This document shows, in pieces, positions 40,028 through 47,762 of a stretch of DNA of 47,964 nucleotides (positions are counted from its first letter, which is position 1; each line of letters starts with the position of its first letter). The position numbers and the translations under genes were made by a program. The notes under the pieces were generated by a model. That model was not told where the DNA came from. It ran no database searches and saw nothing but the letters and a program-made list of their open reading frames with translations. This stretch comes from Komagataeibacter xylinus NBRC 15237 (GTDB lineage: Bacteria > Pseudomonadota > Alphaproteobacteria > Acetobacterales > Acetobacteraceae), in NCBI RefSeq assembly GCF_001571345.1, contig NZ_BCTP01000023.1, positions 1 to 47,964 of the forward strand, written 5' to 3'.

Positions 40028-42358
40028 ATGATTGCTTTCCGTCGCCATGTGCTGGCACTTCTGACGCTTCTGTGCCTCTCGGCTGCCGCCCTGCCCGCCA
40101 TGGCGCAGACCGTCGTTGCGACCGGATCCGGCGATTCAAGCGGGAGCACCAGCTATAATGTCACCTGGGATCTGCTCGATCCCGGAGACGACTGGGCGGC
40201 CCAGGTCATCCGGAGCGTCTTCCCGGTGTTTGGTCAGACCACGTCGGCACCGAGTATCGGAAACGAAGCGACAGTCATCGGCACGATGATCGGGTGGTTT
40301 TCGGGATTCGTCATGGCCTTCGCAATGGCCGTGGTCAGCTATATTTATTTCATGAACATTCATCGCGGCGCGGAGACTTCGCAGCTTCTCGGAAACAATC
40401 AGACCAGTATGTCGATCGTGCGGATTGGTGTCGCGGCCGTGCTGATGTGGCCACTTCCGACCACCGGCTTCAACGCTGCCCAGGCTGTAGTTGTGCAGGG
40501 ATCGCTCTGGGGCATTGGCATGGCAAAAGTCGTTTACGACAAAGCGAAGCAGGCGATCGGTCCGGACGGCAAGGTCATCGCACAGCCGCTTATTCCCGGC
40601 ACGAAAGGGATCGTCACAGGTCTTGTGAAGAATGAATTCTGCCGCGCACTTCTGAATATCGCCTCCAACAACACCAGCCTTATCGTCGCACCCACCGGCC
40701 AGACTGTCCTGTCGGTCACGGGCGGTTCGACAGGGATTATCAACTATTCCTATGACATGGCTGCCGGCACCAGTGATGGTACACCAGTTTGTGGCTCCGT
40801 CAGTCTGCAGGCTCCCAATACTGGGGTCGTAAATCTTGCCGGATTTCAGGTCGATCAGGCGGGTATGCAAAGGCAGGTGCTTGATTCTGTACTGCTCGGA
40901 GACATTCGCGGTCAGGTGGAGCAGGTGGCGCAGAGTTACTGGGAGACAAAGAAAACATCCTCTCTCGCCCCGCTCATGGCCATCATAGTCAAAGCGACCA
41001 ACGATTACACTTCGCGGCTGACGACGCAGGCGGCTCAGCTGCGATCAAAGCTCCAGGACACGGTCAACAATCAGACACTTGCGCTCCATCAGTGGGGTAT
41101 TTCGACAAACGGCGATTCCGTTAATACGAGCAATCAGATGGATAATCTCGGGTGGACCGGCGCAGGAGCCTATTATCTGGAATTCGCCCGTCTGAACGGT
41201 CAGACCCTTTCTCTGATGACCGCGACGCCGACGATCATCACTCCGTCCTATTCGGGAATTGGTAGCTATCTCGCCTCTGACATCGCCCCTCTCGTCCAGT
41301 CAGCGGACACATTCATGGAAAACATCGACAGCATGGTCGCCACGCAGGACGGGATGAGCGCACCAGGCGGCAACGCGGATCTCTATTCGGGAGCGATCCC
41401 GGGTGGTGACGGTGCCGGCGTCCTCAACCAGTTGTTTCGGGCGCTGCATCTGAACGATTACGCTCTGCAGATCGTCACGGGATTCATTGAGCCGTCCGGG
41501 ACGGATGGGTACTGGACCGATCCGTTCGGCAATCTGATGTCGCTTGGTAACTGGATGATCACCACTTCCCTGATCACCATGGGAACAGCGTCGATCCTCT
41601 CCTCGACGGCCGGGACGATTGGCATCGGCGTCACCTCGCTTCTCAGCGGAAATCCAGGCGGGGCACTTGCCGCTGGTGCCGGACATGCGCTGATGCACTT
41701 TTTCGGCGCGCCGATTATCGGCGGCTGTCTGGCGATGCTCATGCCGGGTCTGACTATCGCCTATGTCATCCCGATGATCCCTTTTGTCATGTGGATGTTT
41801 GCTGTCGCAGGCTGGTTAATCATGGTGTGTGAATCGGTGATAGCGGCCCCTTTATGGATGCTTGCGCACATGACCATGAACGGCGAGGGTTTGCATGGGC
41901 ATGCGAAACAGGGATACGCCCTGCTGTTCAACGTCATTTTCCGCCCGGTCCTGATGCTGTTCGGGCTATTCCTCGGTTATTTCATCTTCGACTCAGTGTC
42001 GTGGCTGATCCATATGTGTTTCGGGATCGCGGCCGGCCTGATCCTGTCAAATGGCTGGATCGTCACAAACTTCCTCGGCATGATCATGCTGGTCAGCCTG
42101 TTCGTGATGATTCACGTGACGCTGGCCTTCATTTCATTCCGGATGATCTCGATCCTGCCGCAACGGGTGCCGGCCATGATCGGCTTTGGCGACGTGGACC
42201 GGGTGGACATCGACCAGTTCAGCCGGGACGCCGCAGTCGTCGGCATGGCGGGCACCCTGATGTCCATCCAGCAGTCGCTGAACACCGAAGACGGTAAAAA
42301 AGCAATACCGCATGGCCCCAACAATGGGATAGATACGACAATGAAGAAGATTGCGTGA
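40028..42358 (+). CDS. dotA: T4SS membrane protein DotA (TraY-like)
   Basis: The 776-residue protein has a signal peptide (MIAFRRHVLALLTLLCLSAA, cleavage at AMA-Q), one membrane helix near residues 80-108, a long periplasmic domain up to about 500, and a cluster of five to seven helices in the C-terminal third (about 505-720), as in DotA and TraY. Conserved parts include GWFSGFVMAFAMAVVSYIYF near the start and LAHMTMNGEGLHGHAKQGY near the end. DotA is a large inner-membrane protein needed for DNA and protein export. The length is close to TraY. Confidence 0.88.
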   Translation: MIAFRRHVLALLTLLCLSAAALPAMAQTVVATGSGDSSGSTSYNVTWDLLDPGDDWAAQVIRSVFPVFGQTTSAPSIGNEATVIGTMIGWFSGFVMAFAMAVVSYIYFMNIHRGAETSQLLGNNQTSMSIVRIGVAAVLMWPLPTTGFNAAQAVVVQGSLWGIGMAKVVYDKAKQAIGPDGKVIAQPLIPGTKGIVTGLVKNEFCRALLNIASNNTSLIVAPTGQTVLSVTGGSTGIINYSYDMAAGTSDGTPVCGSVSLQAPNTGVVNLAGFQVDQAGMQRQVLDSVLLGDIRGQVEQVAQSYWETKKTSSLAPLMAIIVKATNDYTSRLTTQAAQLRSKLQDTVNNQTLALHQWGISTNGDSVNTSNQMDNLGWTGAGAYYLEFARLNGQTLSLMTATPTIITPSYSGIGSYLASDIAPLVQSADTFMENIDSMVATQDGMSAPGGNADLYSGAIPGGDGAGVLNQLFRALHLNDYALQIVTGFIEPSGTDGYWTDPFGNLMSLGNWMITTSLITMGTASILSSTAGTIGIGVTSLLSGNPGGALAAGAGHALMHFFGAPIIGGCLAMLMPGLTIAYVIPMIPFVMWMFAVAGWLIMVCESVIAAPLWMLAHMTMNGEGLHGHAKQGYALLFNVIFRPVLMLFGLFLGYFIFDSVSWLIHMCFGIAAGLILSNGWIVTNFLGMIMLVSLFVMIHVTLAFISFRMISILPQRVPAMIGFGDVDRVDIDQFSRDAAVVGMAGTLMSIQQSLNTEDGKKAIPHGPNNGIDTTMKKIA

Positions 42359-42382
42359 TCCAGGACACGGGGAGAGCCTGAG

Positions 42383-42880
42383 ATGTTCGGTGGGAATGGA
42401 ATGAATGGCGCGACCGGGTTCATCCTGGGACGGATGTCGCGCGACTACAGTGACAGCCTCGGGCGTGCGATCCAGAGAACTCTTTATGGATCGCCCCCCT
42501 CACTTGCCGATCAGGTACAGGAACAGGCAGGTCTGATTGCGCGACTGAGAACGCTGCTCAGCCGCGCCAATACCCGCACCGAAGAGCTCGACAGAAAAGT
42601 AGGCGAATGGGAGGAATACGCCGACTTTCAAAAAACAAAGATCAGTGCACTGGAAACACGGGCCAGTCGGGCGGAAGCGCGCGAGGCGCAGTTCAGGACT
42701 GACCTTCAGGCGGCCGGTGAACGCGAAAGTCGCCTGGCCCATGCTCTCGCAGCGGCGCAGGACGATTATCGGCGCTTAACCGACGAGCATAAAACACTGG
42801 CGACTAAAGCCGAGACTATGGAGAGACGAATTCGCGGCTATCTTTCCATGGAAGCCAGATTGAGAAAATTGGAAGAGTAG
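42383..42880 (+). CDS. Coiled-coil protein downstream of dotA
   Basis: The 165-residue product has a Gly/Asn-rich N-terminus and then a long coiled coil (about 40-160) with regular heptads (QEQAGLIARLRTLLSRANTR, RLTDEHKTLATKAETMERR). No signal peptide or membrane segment is seen. It is 24 bp downstream of dotA with its own Shine-Dalgarno (GGAGAG). It probably acts as a structural or adaptor protein in the same system; no family is recognised. Confidence 0.65.
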   Translation: MFGGNGMNGATGFILGRMSRDYSDSLGRAIQRTLYGSPPSLADQVQEQAGLIARLRTLLSRANTRTEELDRKVGEWEEYADFQKTKISALETRASRAEAREAQFRTDLQAAGERESRLAHALAAAQDDYRRLTDEHKTLATKAETMERRIRGYLSMEARLRKLEE

Positions 42881-42928
42881 TCGCAAGTTCTTCCCGCATC
42901 ATGGTCTCCTGTAAAAAGGAGACCTTTC
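42879..42928 (+). promoter_or_regulatory. Motif leader F with Shine-Dalgarno hairpin
   Basis: GTCGCAAG at 42880-42887 is 41 nt before GTG 42929 and overlaps the stop codon of the coiled-coil gene. GGTCTCCT (42903-42910) pairs perfectly with AGGAGACC (42917-42924), which contains the whole Shine-Dalgarno AGGAGA, around the loop GTAAAA. Confidence 0.8.
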
Positions 42929-43237
42929 GTGAAACATTCCTTCTTTCTTCCGCTTGCCCTCTCTCTCGGACTTTCAGCGTGCAGCTCTGGAAATGTATCG
43001 TCGGCGGCGCACGTCCACGGTCCGCAGGCGCCTCCCACAAAACAAGCACGTTATGATCCTAATGCGGCCTATGGGTCGGCGCGGGCCGTGTGGACACCCC
43101 CGACCTACAATCGCGCTGGCACAATCGTGCGCCCAGACGATCCCCGGACCACCCAGGGTCGTGAGGACTACGAGCATGCGTCCTGGGCAACGGGTGCCGA
43201 GGGAGGAGACGCCAGCGCACCGCCGGGTACATTCTGA
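42929..43237 (+). CDS. Small lipoprotein of the T4SS region
   Basis: The 102-residue product starts at a GTG placed five bases after AGGAGACC... and has a lipoprotein signal with lipobox LSAC (Cys 18). The mature part is polar and Pro-rich, with VWTPPTYNRAGTIVRPDDP as its most distinctive segment. It is expected in the outer membrane. Family not recognised; small lipoproteins often stabilise T4SS outer rings or block entry of the same plasmid. It has its own motif leader with the clearest hairpin. Confidence 0.7.
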   Translation: MKHSFFLPLALSLGLSACSSGNVSSAAHVHGPQAPPTKQARYDPNAAYGSARAVWTPPTYNRAGTIVRPDDPRTTQGREDYEHASWATGAEGGDASAPPGTF

Positions 43238-43255
43238 GATCTTGTTGACTATGGG

Positions 43256-43278
43256 GCCGCCAGCAACGAGCTGGCGGC
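43256..43278. terminator. Bidirectional hairpin between convergent genes
   Basis: GCCGCCAG (43256-43263) pairs perfectly with CTGGCGGC (43271-43278) around CAACGAG, between the stops of the lipoprotein gene and the IcmV-like gene. GTTTGG follows on the plus strand. Confidence 0.7.
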
Positions 43279-43285
43279 GTTTGGT

Positions 43286-43822
43286 CTAGGGCTTGCGGGG
43301 AAAGAGATTGTCTGCCGTCGCCAGAAACTGAGTTGCGGAACCAAGGTGGCGTTCCCGGATCTGCCAGTTGAGCCACGCGTTCTGAAACGCCACCAGTGCC
43401 AGGAAAAACCAGAAAGGGGCGAATTCGAGCGCAGCCAGAAGCTGCGTTCCTCCCCAGCGAGACAATGACATCTCCACGATCCAGGCAACAATCAGAGCGA
43501 GATCGAGTGCCCCGGCACAGACGGATCGCGCATATGTCTGGCGCTGGCGCTGGTCGAGGAAGATAGTCACCGCCCGCGCTTCCACTCCATATGTGGCGGC
43601 GGTCGCTTCGACGTCGATCCGGCCTCCATCGGTGATATGGAAATCGGGAACCGAGGTTCCTCTTCCTGCGAGTGCCTTCCACAGGATTTCGATCAGTGAG
43701 GCGTTCTTCTTCAGATCGCGCCAGGCGATCAGGTTGCGTGGATCACCAATCACAAGTCGGGCAAGCTGCCGTGTTCTTCTGAAAAAGCGCGGCTTGCGGT
43801 CTGGTCCGGCTCCGGCACTCAT
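43286..43822 (-). CDS. Two-helix membrane protein, IcmV/TraX candidate
   Basis: The 178-residue protein has a basic N-terminus, a soluble middle, and two membrane helices (about 100-116 and 130-148) near the C-terminal end. Size and topology match IcmV (TraX in IncI plasmids), which lies near dotA in Legionella. The segment RNLIAWRDLKKNASLIEILWKALAGR before the helices recalls IcmV as I remember it. It overlaps the thioredoxin-fold gene upstream by four bases. Confidence 0.55.
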   Translation of the reverse strand: MSAGAGPDRKPRFFRRTRQLARLVIGDPRNLIAWRDLKKNASLIEILWKALAGRGTSVPDFHITDGGRIDVEATAATYGVEARAVTIFLDQRQRQTYARSVCAGALDLALIVAWIVEMSLSRWGGTQLLAALEFAPFWFFLALVAFQNAWLNWQIRERHLGSATQFLATADNLFPRKP

Positions 43823-44826
43823 TGTGACACCGAACTGATGAACGCCTCGACATCACGTGGAACGCCGTCCAGTCGCCCGGTCTCGCCATTTCTGCGTGTC
43901 CAGATGAAAGTCGGGGTTCCGGCGAGCGCCAGCTGACGGGCAATCTCGCTGTTGTGGGCAAGTTTCTGTGGGCTGTCGGGAGACGGATTATCGGCCTTCT
44001 CTCCAAGCCGGCCGCTTATCCATGCTTCCGCCATTTCGCCCTCGGGAAATGACAGCATTGACTTCGCATTGATCGTGCTCGCGCCGTGATCTTCGTAATC
44101 GAGAAGAGATAGCGGAACCACTTTCAGGCGGATCCTGCCGGCACCGATTGCAGGCTGTAACGCCCGCATCGCCCTGATGGAGTAGATGCACTGAGGATCT
44201 ATAAACATGACGGCCTCAGGAGCTGACGGCACTCCCAGCGAGCCCCCTGAGAGGTCTGCCAGGCCAGACCGCGTATTCGCATGGGAGGAGCTTGCAGACA
44301 CCGTCACCGCCGGCACCGCACCGGGTATATCCCTGATCTGGGCTTTCGTGAGATCTTTGCCAGTTGCGTCCCACATACGGGCTGCGACCGCTGCCTGACC
44401 ATCCGGAGTGGCATAAACGACCTGAAAGCGATTTCCGGCCTGGACGAACATGCCTCTGATCCCGTGTGAGGGAACCAGATCACGCGCACGGCCGCCAGCA
44501 TAATGACGCAGCATGTCGTAAGGCACGGGTATTAACGTGCCGCTCAGGATGACCTTGTGATCTGTGGGGGCGAAGAAGACGAGGATCTCGCCTTCTCCTA
44601 TGTGAGCGATACCGGTTTCAAACCCGTGCAGGTTTGGCTGCATCTCGACGGTTGCGCCTCGCGCCCCCAGATGAGCGATCGCATCAGAGTCGCCGTGACC
44701 GTGCTGCGATGGCCCCGGAAGCCTGGGCTCCGATGGAGATTCCAGCGAAAGCGGTTGCGCACATTGCTGGGCGAAAGCCGATGAACACGCCAGAAGGGCA
44801 AACGGAAAAAGGTAAACAGGTCGCAT
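43819..44826 (-). CDS. Exported thioredoxin-fold protein (DsbC/DsbG-like) with CxxS site
   Basis: The 335-residue protein has a signal peptide (cleavage near AFA-Q; LLAC at 11-14 could instead be a lipobox). The C-terminal domain from about 200 is DsbC-like: MFIDPQCIYS at 207-216, and a cis-proline loop (AGTPTFIW) further on. The active site has a single cysteine, C213, with serine in place of the second one, so it cannot act as a normal disulfide oxidase. It may be an isomerase or hold client proteins. Exported Cys-rich T4SS proteins in the neighbouring operon are possible clients. Confidence 0.75.
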   Translation of the reverse strand: MRPVYLFPFALLACSSAFAQQCAQPLSLESPSEPRLPGPSQHGHGDSDAIAHLGARGATVEMQPNLHGFETGIAHIGEGEILVFFAPTDHKVILSGTLIPVPYDMLRHYAGGRARDLVPSHGIRGMFVQAGNRFQVVYATPDGQAAVAARMWDATGKDLTKAQIRDIPGAVPAVTVSASSSHANTRSGLADLSGGSLGVPSAPEAVMFIDPQCIYSIRAMRALQPAIGAGRIRLKVVPLSLLDYEDHGASTINAKSMLSFPEGEMAEAWISGRLGEKADNPSPDSPQKLAHNSEIARQLALAGTPTFIWTRRNGETGRLDGVPRDVEAFISSVSQ

Positions 44827-44875
44827 ATCGGGCTCCGGACAATATGAATGTCCTTTACGTTTCGATCATGCGACT
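44827..44875 (-). promoter_or_regulatory. Motif leader P
   Basis: Minus-strand GTCGCATG occupies 44874-44867, 40 nt before ATG 44826. In the transcript GGACA (44853-44849) pairs with TGTCC (44841-44837), and the Shine-Dalgarno GGAGC follows directly. The stem is adjacent to the site rather than covering it. Confidence 0.65.
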
Positions 44876-44888
44876 TCACCGCGAAAAT

Positions 44889-45281
44889 TTAGGCTTGCCG
44901 AACACAGAATAATGGCTCTTCCCACGCGCCTCCTGGAGGGGAGTTTGACTCTGCAGTTCGCGGAACATTCTCATATTCCCCTTCAAGCTCATCCGTCAGC
45001 ATTTGGCTTACAAGCTCATTGAGGAGAGTGAGACGCAGTCGCAACGGGTGGGAATTCGGGTAATCTTTGAGGAGCTGCTGTCCGTGTTCGCGGCACAGAA
45101 GAGCTGCCCTTTGCAGTGCGTCGATTGAGTCGTGACCCGAGAGACGAAGCGATCGAGATGACGTCAGGTGTTCTACCTGCGCCGCAAGCGAAAAAACGGC
45201 ATCAGCTAAAGGTGCACATAGTTTCTGTGACGAATCATCCTTAATGAGCGCGAAGCGTAACCTGAGTTCGTCGAGTATCAT
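44889..45281 (-). CDS. Small helical hypothetical protein
   Basis: ATG 45281 has GGGGA upstream and gives 130 residues. The protein is helical (LADAVFSLAAQVEHL, LRLRLTLLNELVSQMLTDEL) and ends in a polar tail. It has no signal peptide or membrane helix. It lies next to the replication region, its stop is 14 bases from motif P, and it has no motif leader itself. Function unknown. Confidence 0.5.
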   Translation of the reverse strand: MILDELRLRFALIKDDSSQKLCAPLADAVFSLAAQVEHLTSSRSLRLSGHDSIDALQRAALLCREHGQQLLKDYPNSHPLRLRLTLLNELVSQMLTDELEGEYENVPRTAESNSPPGGAWEEPLFCVRQA

Positions 45282-45570
45282 GTGGTCCCCGCGAAGCTTG
45301 AGCCTTAACGAATAACGAAAACAGGCGCACAAACAACGGTCACGCGTGATACAGAACTGCTAGATGCGCCCTACTATACTGTTGCAGACTTATGACAATT
45401 ACGCATAGAGCGTATGTCGAAACTGAGTGTCAAAACAAAGAATCACAATTGCATCGTCAAATCTACATAAATCTTAACGGATCGTAAAAAATGTGTGCGG
45501 ATAATTTCGGAGTGTTGCGCGCGCGAGTCTTGTAGCCCTTTGGAGCCAATTCTCGCTCCACGAAGTTGTT
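45282..45570. other. Intergenic region upstream of the repC leader
   Basis: No gene is supported. The stretch is lower in GC, with several A/T-rich parts, and ends in a stem TGGAGC-CAATTCTC-GCTCCA (45541-45560) just before motif G. I looked for iterons and DnaA boxes and saw none that are convincing. Confidence 0.4.
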
Positions 45571-45582
45571 AGTCGCATGATT
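45571..45582 (+). promoter_or_regulatory. Motif site G at the head of the repC leader
   Basis: AGTCGCATGATT at 45571-45582 matches the family consensus. The next large gene, repC, starts 358 bases further, with the probable antisense RNA in between. Here the motif may mark the promoter of a long repC leader. A frame of 48 codons opens at the ATG of the motif and ends at 45723, but it has no ribosome-binding site. Confidence 0.55.
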
Positions 45583-45745
45583 CCCCCACACTCCGAAGAT
45601 GCCCCATGGAAACAATGGGCAACGCCTGAATCGTCTCGGCCTGACTTGATAACTTTACACTGTCGGCCGAAAGTTACAGATGGCCGAATCTCAGGCCGAT
45701 TTGGAGGATTCGAGATGACGTAACGAATAGCTTACCCCAAACGCC

Positions 45746-45840
45746 AAAAGCCCCGCTTTCGCGAGGCTTTAGGACGTAAAGCTCGAAGCCGAGCCTGTTG
45801 GAAGGTCATGGTCGTGGTTGACACGACCTTCCAACAGAAT
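45746..45840 (-). ncRNA. Probable countertranscribed RNA (ctRNA) controlling repC
   Basis: Read on the minus strand, a 13-bp stem (45837-45825 with 45807-45795, GACCTTCCAACAG arms) is followed by an intrinsic terminator. That terminator has a stem of ten pairs with one G-U, a GAAA tetraloop at 45760-45757, and TTTT after it (45770-45746). On the plus strand the same region can form a competing stem, GGTCGTG/CACGACC (45810-45828). This is the architecture of the small antisense RNAs that lie upstream of repC in repABC-type plasmids and set copy number and incompatibility. The 5' end of the RNA is not defined; I place it just upstream of the first stem. Confidence 0.65.
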
Positions 45841-45937
45841 CGCAAAAAAGGCAAGCTTTTCTTGCAATGGGTTTTTGCGTCCTGATGCCAGGCAGGAAAG
45901 CGGCAATTCTCACGTTTGTCGCGAACAGAAAAACACA

Positions 45938-47179
45938 ATGATTACAGAGACGTATCAGCCTCATGGGGGGCTGCGGCGGATTACGCCTGCGATGCTTGCT
46001 GCTCAGGTGCAGGCACAAGCGATGCCGATGAGCGGGATTGCTCGCGGGGAAATTTTACGAGTGCTCCGCCTAGCGAGGTCAGCGGTCGGACTGACATGCC
46101 AACAGGCGGAACTGCTCGCTTATCTTTCGAGCTGGACCGACCCTGAAGACTGGACTGATGAGGATGGGGAGCCGCTGTGCACAGCTCGTAATCTCGACAT
46201 CCAGGAAAGATTCGATCTCGGACGCACTCGTGTGAAGGAGCTTTTGCGGGGGCTCGCGGAAGCTGGATGGATAATCCATAGGGACAGTCCGAACGGCCAG
46301 CGTTACCTCAGGCGCTCACGGAGTAGTAGAAAGGCTCTGTACGGTTATGGAATCGATCTTTCGCCGCTCTCACGGCGCTATCCCGAATTGGCCCATGCGG
46401 CGGCAGCTCAGGAAGAACGTAGAAGGGAAGGACGTCGTCTTCACAAGGAGGTAATGGCTCTAGCACGTCGTATCTACGCTTTGTCTGAAACGTGTCTCGA
46501 AGTCGGGCTGCCGATGACAGATGCGAAGCGCGTTGCTCTTGAAGCAAATCGCCTCACCCAGTTGCGCGGGGAGGATCGCAACCCGGAGATTTTGGAGCCG
46601 ATCCTTGCGCGGTTAACGACGCTGCAACAGGAGCTTGAATTTGCAATCCAAGCCGCCAATCCTGTGGAAAGTGACCCCATGGGGTCGCCCGAGCGCCCCC
46701 ACTATACTACTACAAAACCAGATCATATAGCTTACGCTACAGTAGGCGGAACCGGCTGCGCCGGTAAGGCTCATGAAGCTACGCGTAGTCGATCTTCCGA
46801 ACCACGACGGGCAACTGAATCTGCGCTCAAGGGCTTCCGAGCCACCCCCACATTCCTTCTGCAGCTAGTTCCCGCACTTCGGGACATTTGTCAGACAGAT
46901 CGTCCCAACGAACGTGAAATACTCGATGCTGTAGCGCTTCTGTGCAACTCGCTCGGTGTCTCAACTCACGCTTGGAAGCAGGCGATCTCGGTTCTGGGAC
47001 CGTACGAGGCCGCCGTGGCGGTGTGTGTTATCGCCGCACGACATGCAAAGGGCTTGGTAAAATCGGCAGGAGGCCTGCTGCGAGCTATGATTACCCGCCA
47101 TTCTAAGGGTGAACTTGCTCTCGATCGTTCGCTTTATGGATTAGCCGATCAGATCAAAGCATCTGCCGCTGTTCATTAG
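45938..47179 (+). CDS. repC: Plasmid replication initiator RepC
   Basis: The 413-residue product starts at ATG 45938. The N-terminal domain matches RepC of repABC plasmids: GGLRRITPAMLAAQ, a helical part with LTCQQAELLAYLSSWTDPEDW, and a winged helix with RFDLGRTRVKELLRGLAEAG followed by RDSPNGQRYLRRSR and YGIDLSPLSRRY. The C-terminal domain (about 290-410) has the helical RAT-PTFLLQLVPALRDI and GGLLRAMITRHSKGEL. In this family the origin lies within repC. No repA or repB is found upstream; partition genes must be elsewhere or absent. It is followed at once by a GapR-family gene. Confidence 0.9.
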   Translation: MITETYQPHGGLRRITPAMLAAQVQAQAMPMSGIARGEILRVLRLARSAVGLTCQQAELLAYLSSWTDPEDWTDEDGEPLCTARNLDIQERFDLGRTRVKELLRGLAEAGWIIHRDSPNGQRYLRRSRSSRKALYGYGIDLSPLSRRYPELAHAAAAQEERRREGRRLHKEVMALARRIYALSETCLEVGLPMTDAKRVALEANRLTQLRGEDRNPEILEPILARLTTLQQELEFAIQAANPVESDPMGSPERPHYTTTKPDHIAYATVGGTGCAGKAHEATRSRSSEPRRATESALKGFRATPTFLLQLVPALRDICQTDRPNEREILDAVALLCNSLGVSTHAWKQAISVLGPYEAAVAVCVIAARHAKGLVKSAGGLLRAMITRHSKGELALDRSLYGLADQIKASAAVH

Positions 47180-47189
47180 TGCTGTACGA

Positions 47190-47241
47190 GGTCGCATGTT
47201 GCTTCAGCAATATCTGGCCGCACAGCCAGAGGACGGCAAAA
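47190..47241 (+). promoter_or_regulatory. Motif leader H with hairpin
   Basis: GTCGCATG at 47191-47198 is 43 nt before ATG 47242. TCTGGC (47213-47218) pairs perfectly with GCCAGA (47225-47230), which runs into the Shine-Dalgarno GAGGAC. A second stem TTGCT-TC-AGCAA lies just after the motif. Confidence 0.7.
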
Positions 47242-47514
47242 ATGTTGCATGACGATCAGGACGCCCGGGAGGATCACGCGGTTGGAGGAATCGCAGCCGA
47301 CCGGCTGCGGTCAATCATTGAGCGCGTCGAAAGACTGGAGGAAGAAAGGAAAGCTCTTTCCGGAGACATCAAGGATATTTTCTCTGAAGCGAAGTCGACC
47401 GGCTTCGATGTTAAAGTAATTCGTCAGATTATCCGTATTCGAAAACAAGAGCCCGCTGAGGTGGAGGAACTAGAAACTCTTTTACAAATCTATAAGCGCG
47501 CACTGGGGATGTAA
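47242..47514 (+). CDS. gapR: GapR-family (DUF2312) nucleoid protein
   Basis: ATG 47242, after AGAGGAC, gives 90 residues, the usual size. The sequence is a textbook DUF2312: LRSIIERVERLEEERKALSG, then DIKDIFSEAKSTGFDVKVIR and a C-terminal EVEELETLLQIYKRAL. GapR of Caulobacter binds AT-rich, overtwisted DNA and helps replication forks move. Chromosomal copies are common in alphaproteobacteria; a plasmid copy right after repC could assist plasmid replication or silence AT-rich DNA. It carries a motif leader. Confidence 0.9.
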   Translation: MLHDDQDAREDHAVGGIAADRLRSIIERVERLEEERKALSGDIKDIFSEAKSTGFDVKVIRQIIRIRKQEPAEVEELETLLQIYKRALGM

Positions 47515-47516
47515 CT

Positions 47517-47762
47517 ATGGACGACATTCTTCAAATATCCGGTGCTGCACTGACTTTGATCGGCGTTACTGTCCTAAGGGTCTGCGTCAACCCAAAACAC
47601 AAATCCTCGACAACGAGGCGGCGACGGCGTAACGGCAATACCGATTATGCGGGCTTACGGGGAGAAATGAACATTATCCGGAGCATCAATGAGTTAGGCA
47701 CATCCTGCCTTCATGATGTGATCTTGGAAGACGATCGTGGGCTCACGCAGATTGACCATCTG
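47517..47762 (+). pseudogene. NERD-domain protein gene cut by an insertion sequence
   Basis: The frame starts three bases after gapR with one N-terminal membrane helix (about 5-22) and a basic segment, then the start of a NERD (nuclease-related) domain: AGLRGEMNIIRSINELGT and DVILEDDRGLTQIDH. The expected continuation (GIFVIETK-type catalytic part) is missing; after QIDHL the reading frame enters the insertion sequence and ends at 47804. The remaining fragment lacks the nuclease core. The downstream part may lie on the other side of the insertion, outside the window. Confidence 0.7.

Noticed and set aside
45400-45720. Iterons upstream of repC (three GGCCGA copies near 45665-45697)
   Set aside because: The copies are six bases long with irregular spacing and are expected by chance at this composition; RepC-type origins normally lie inside repC.
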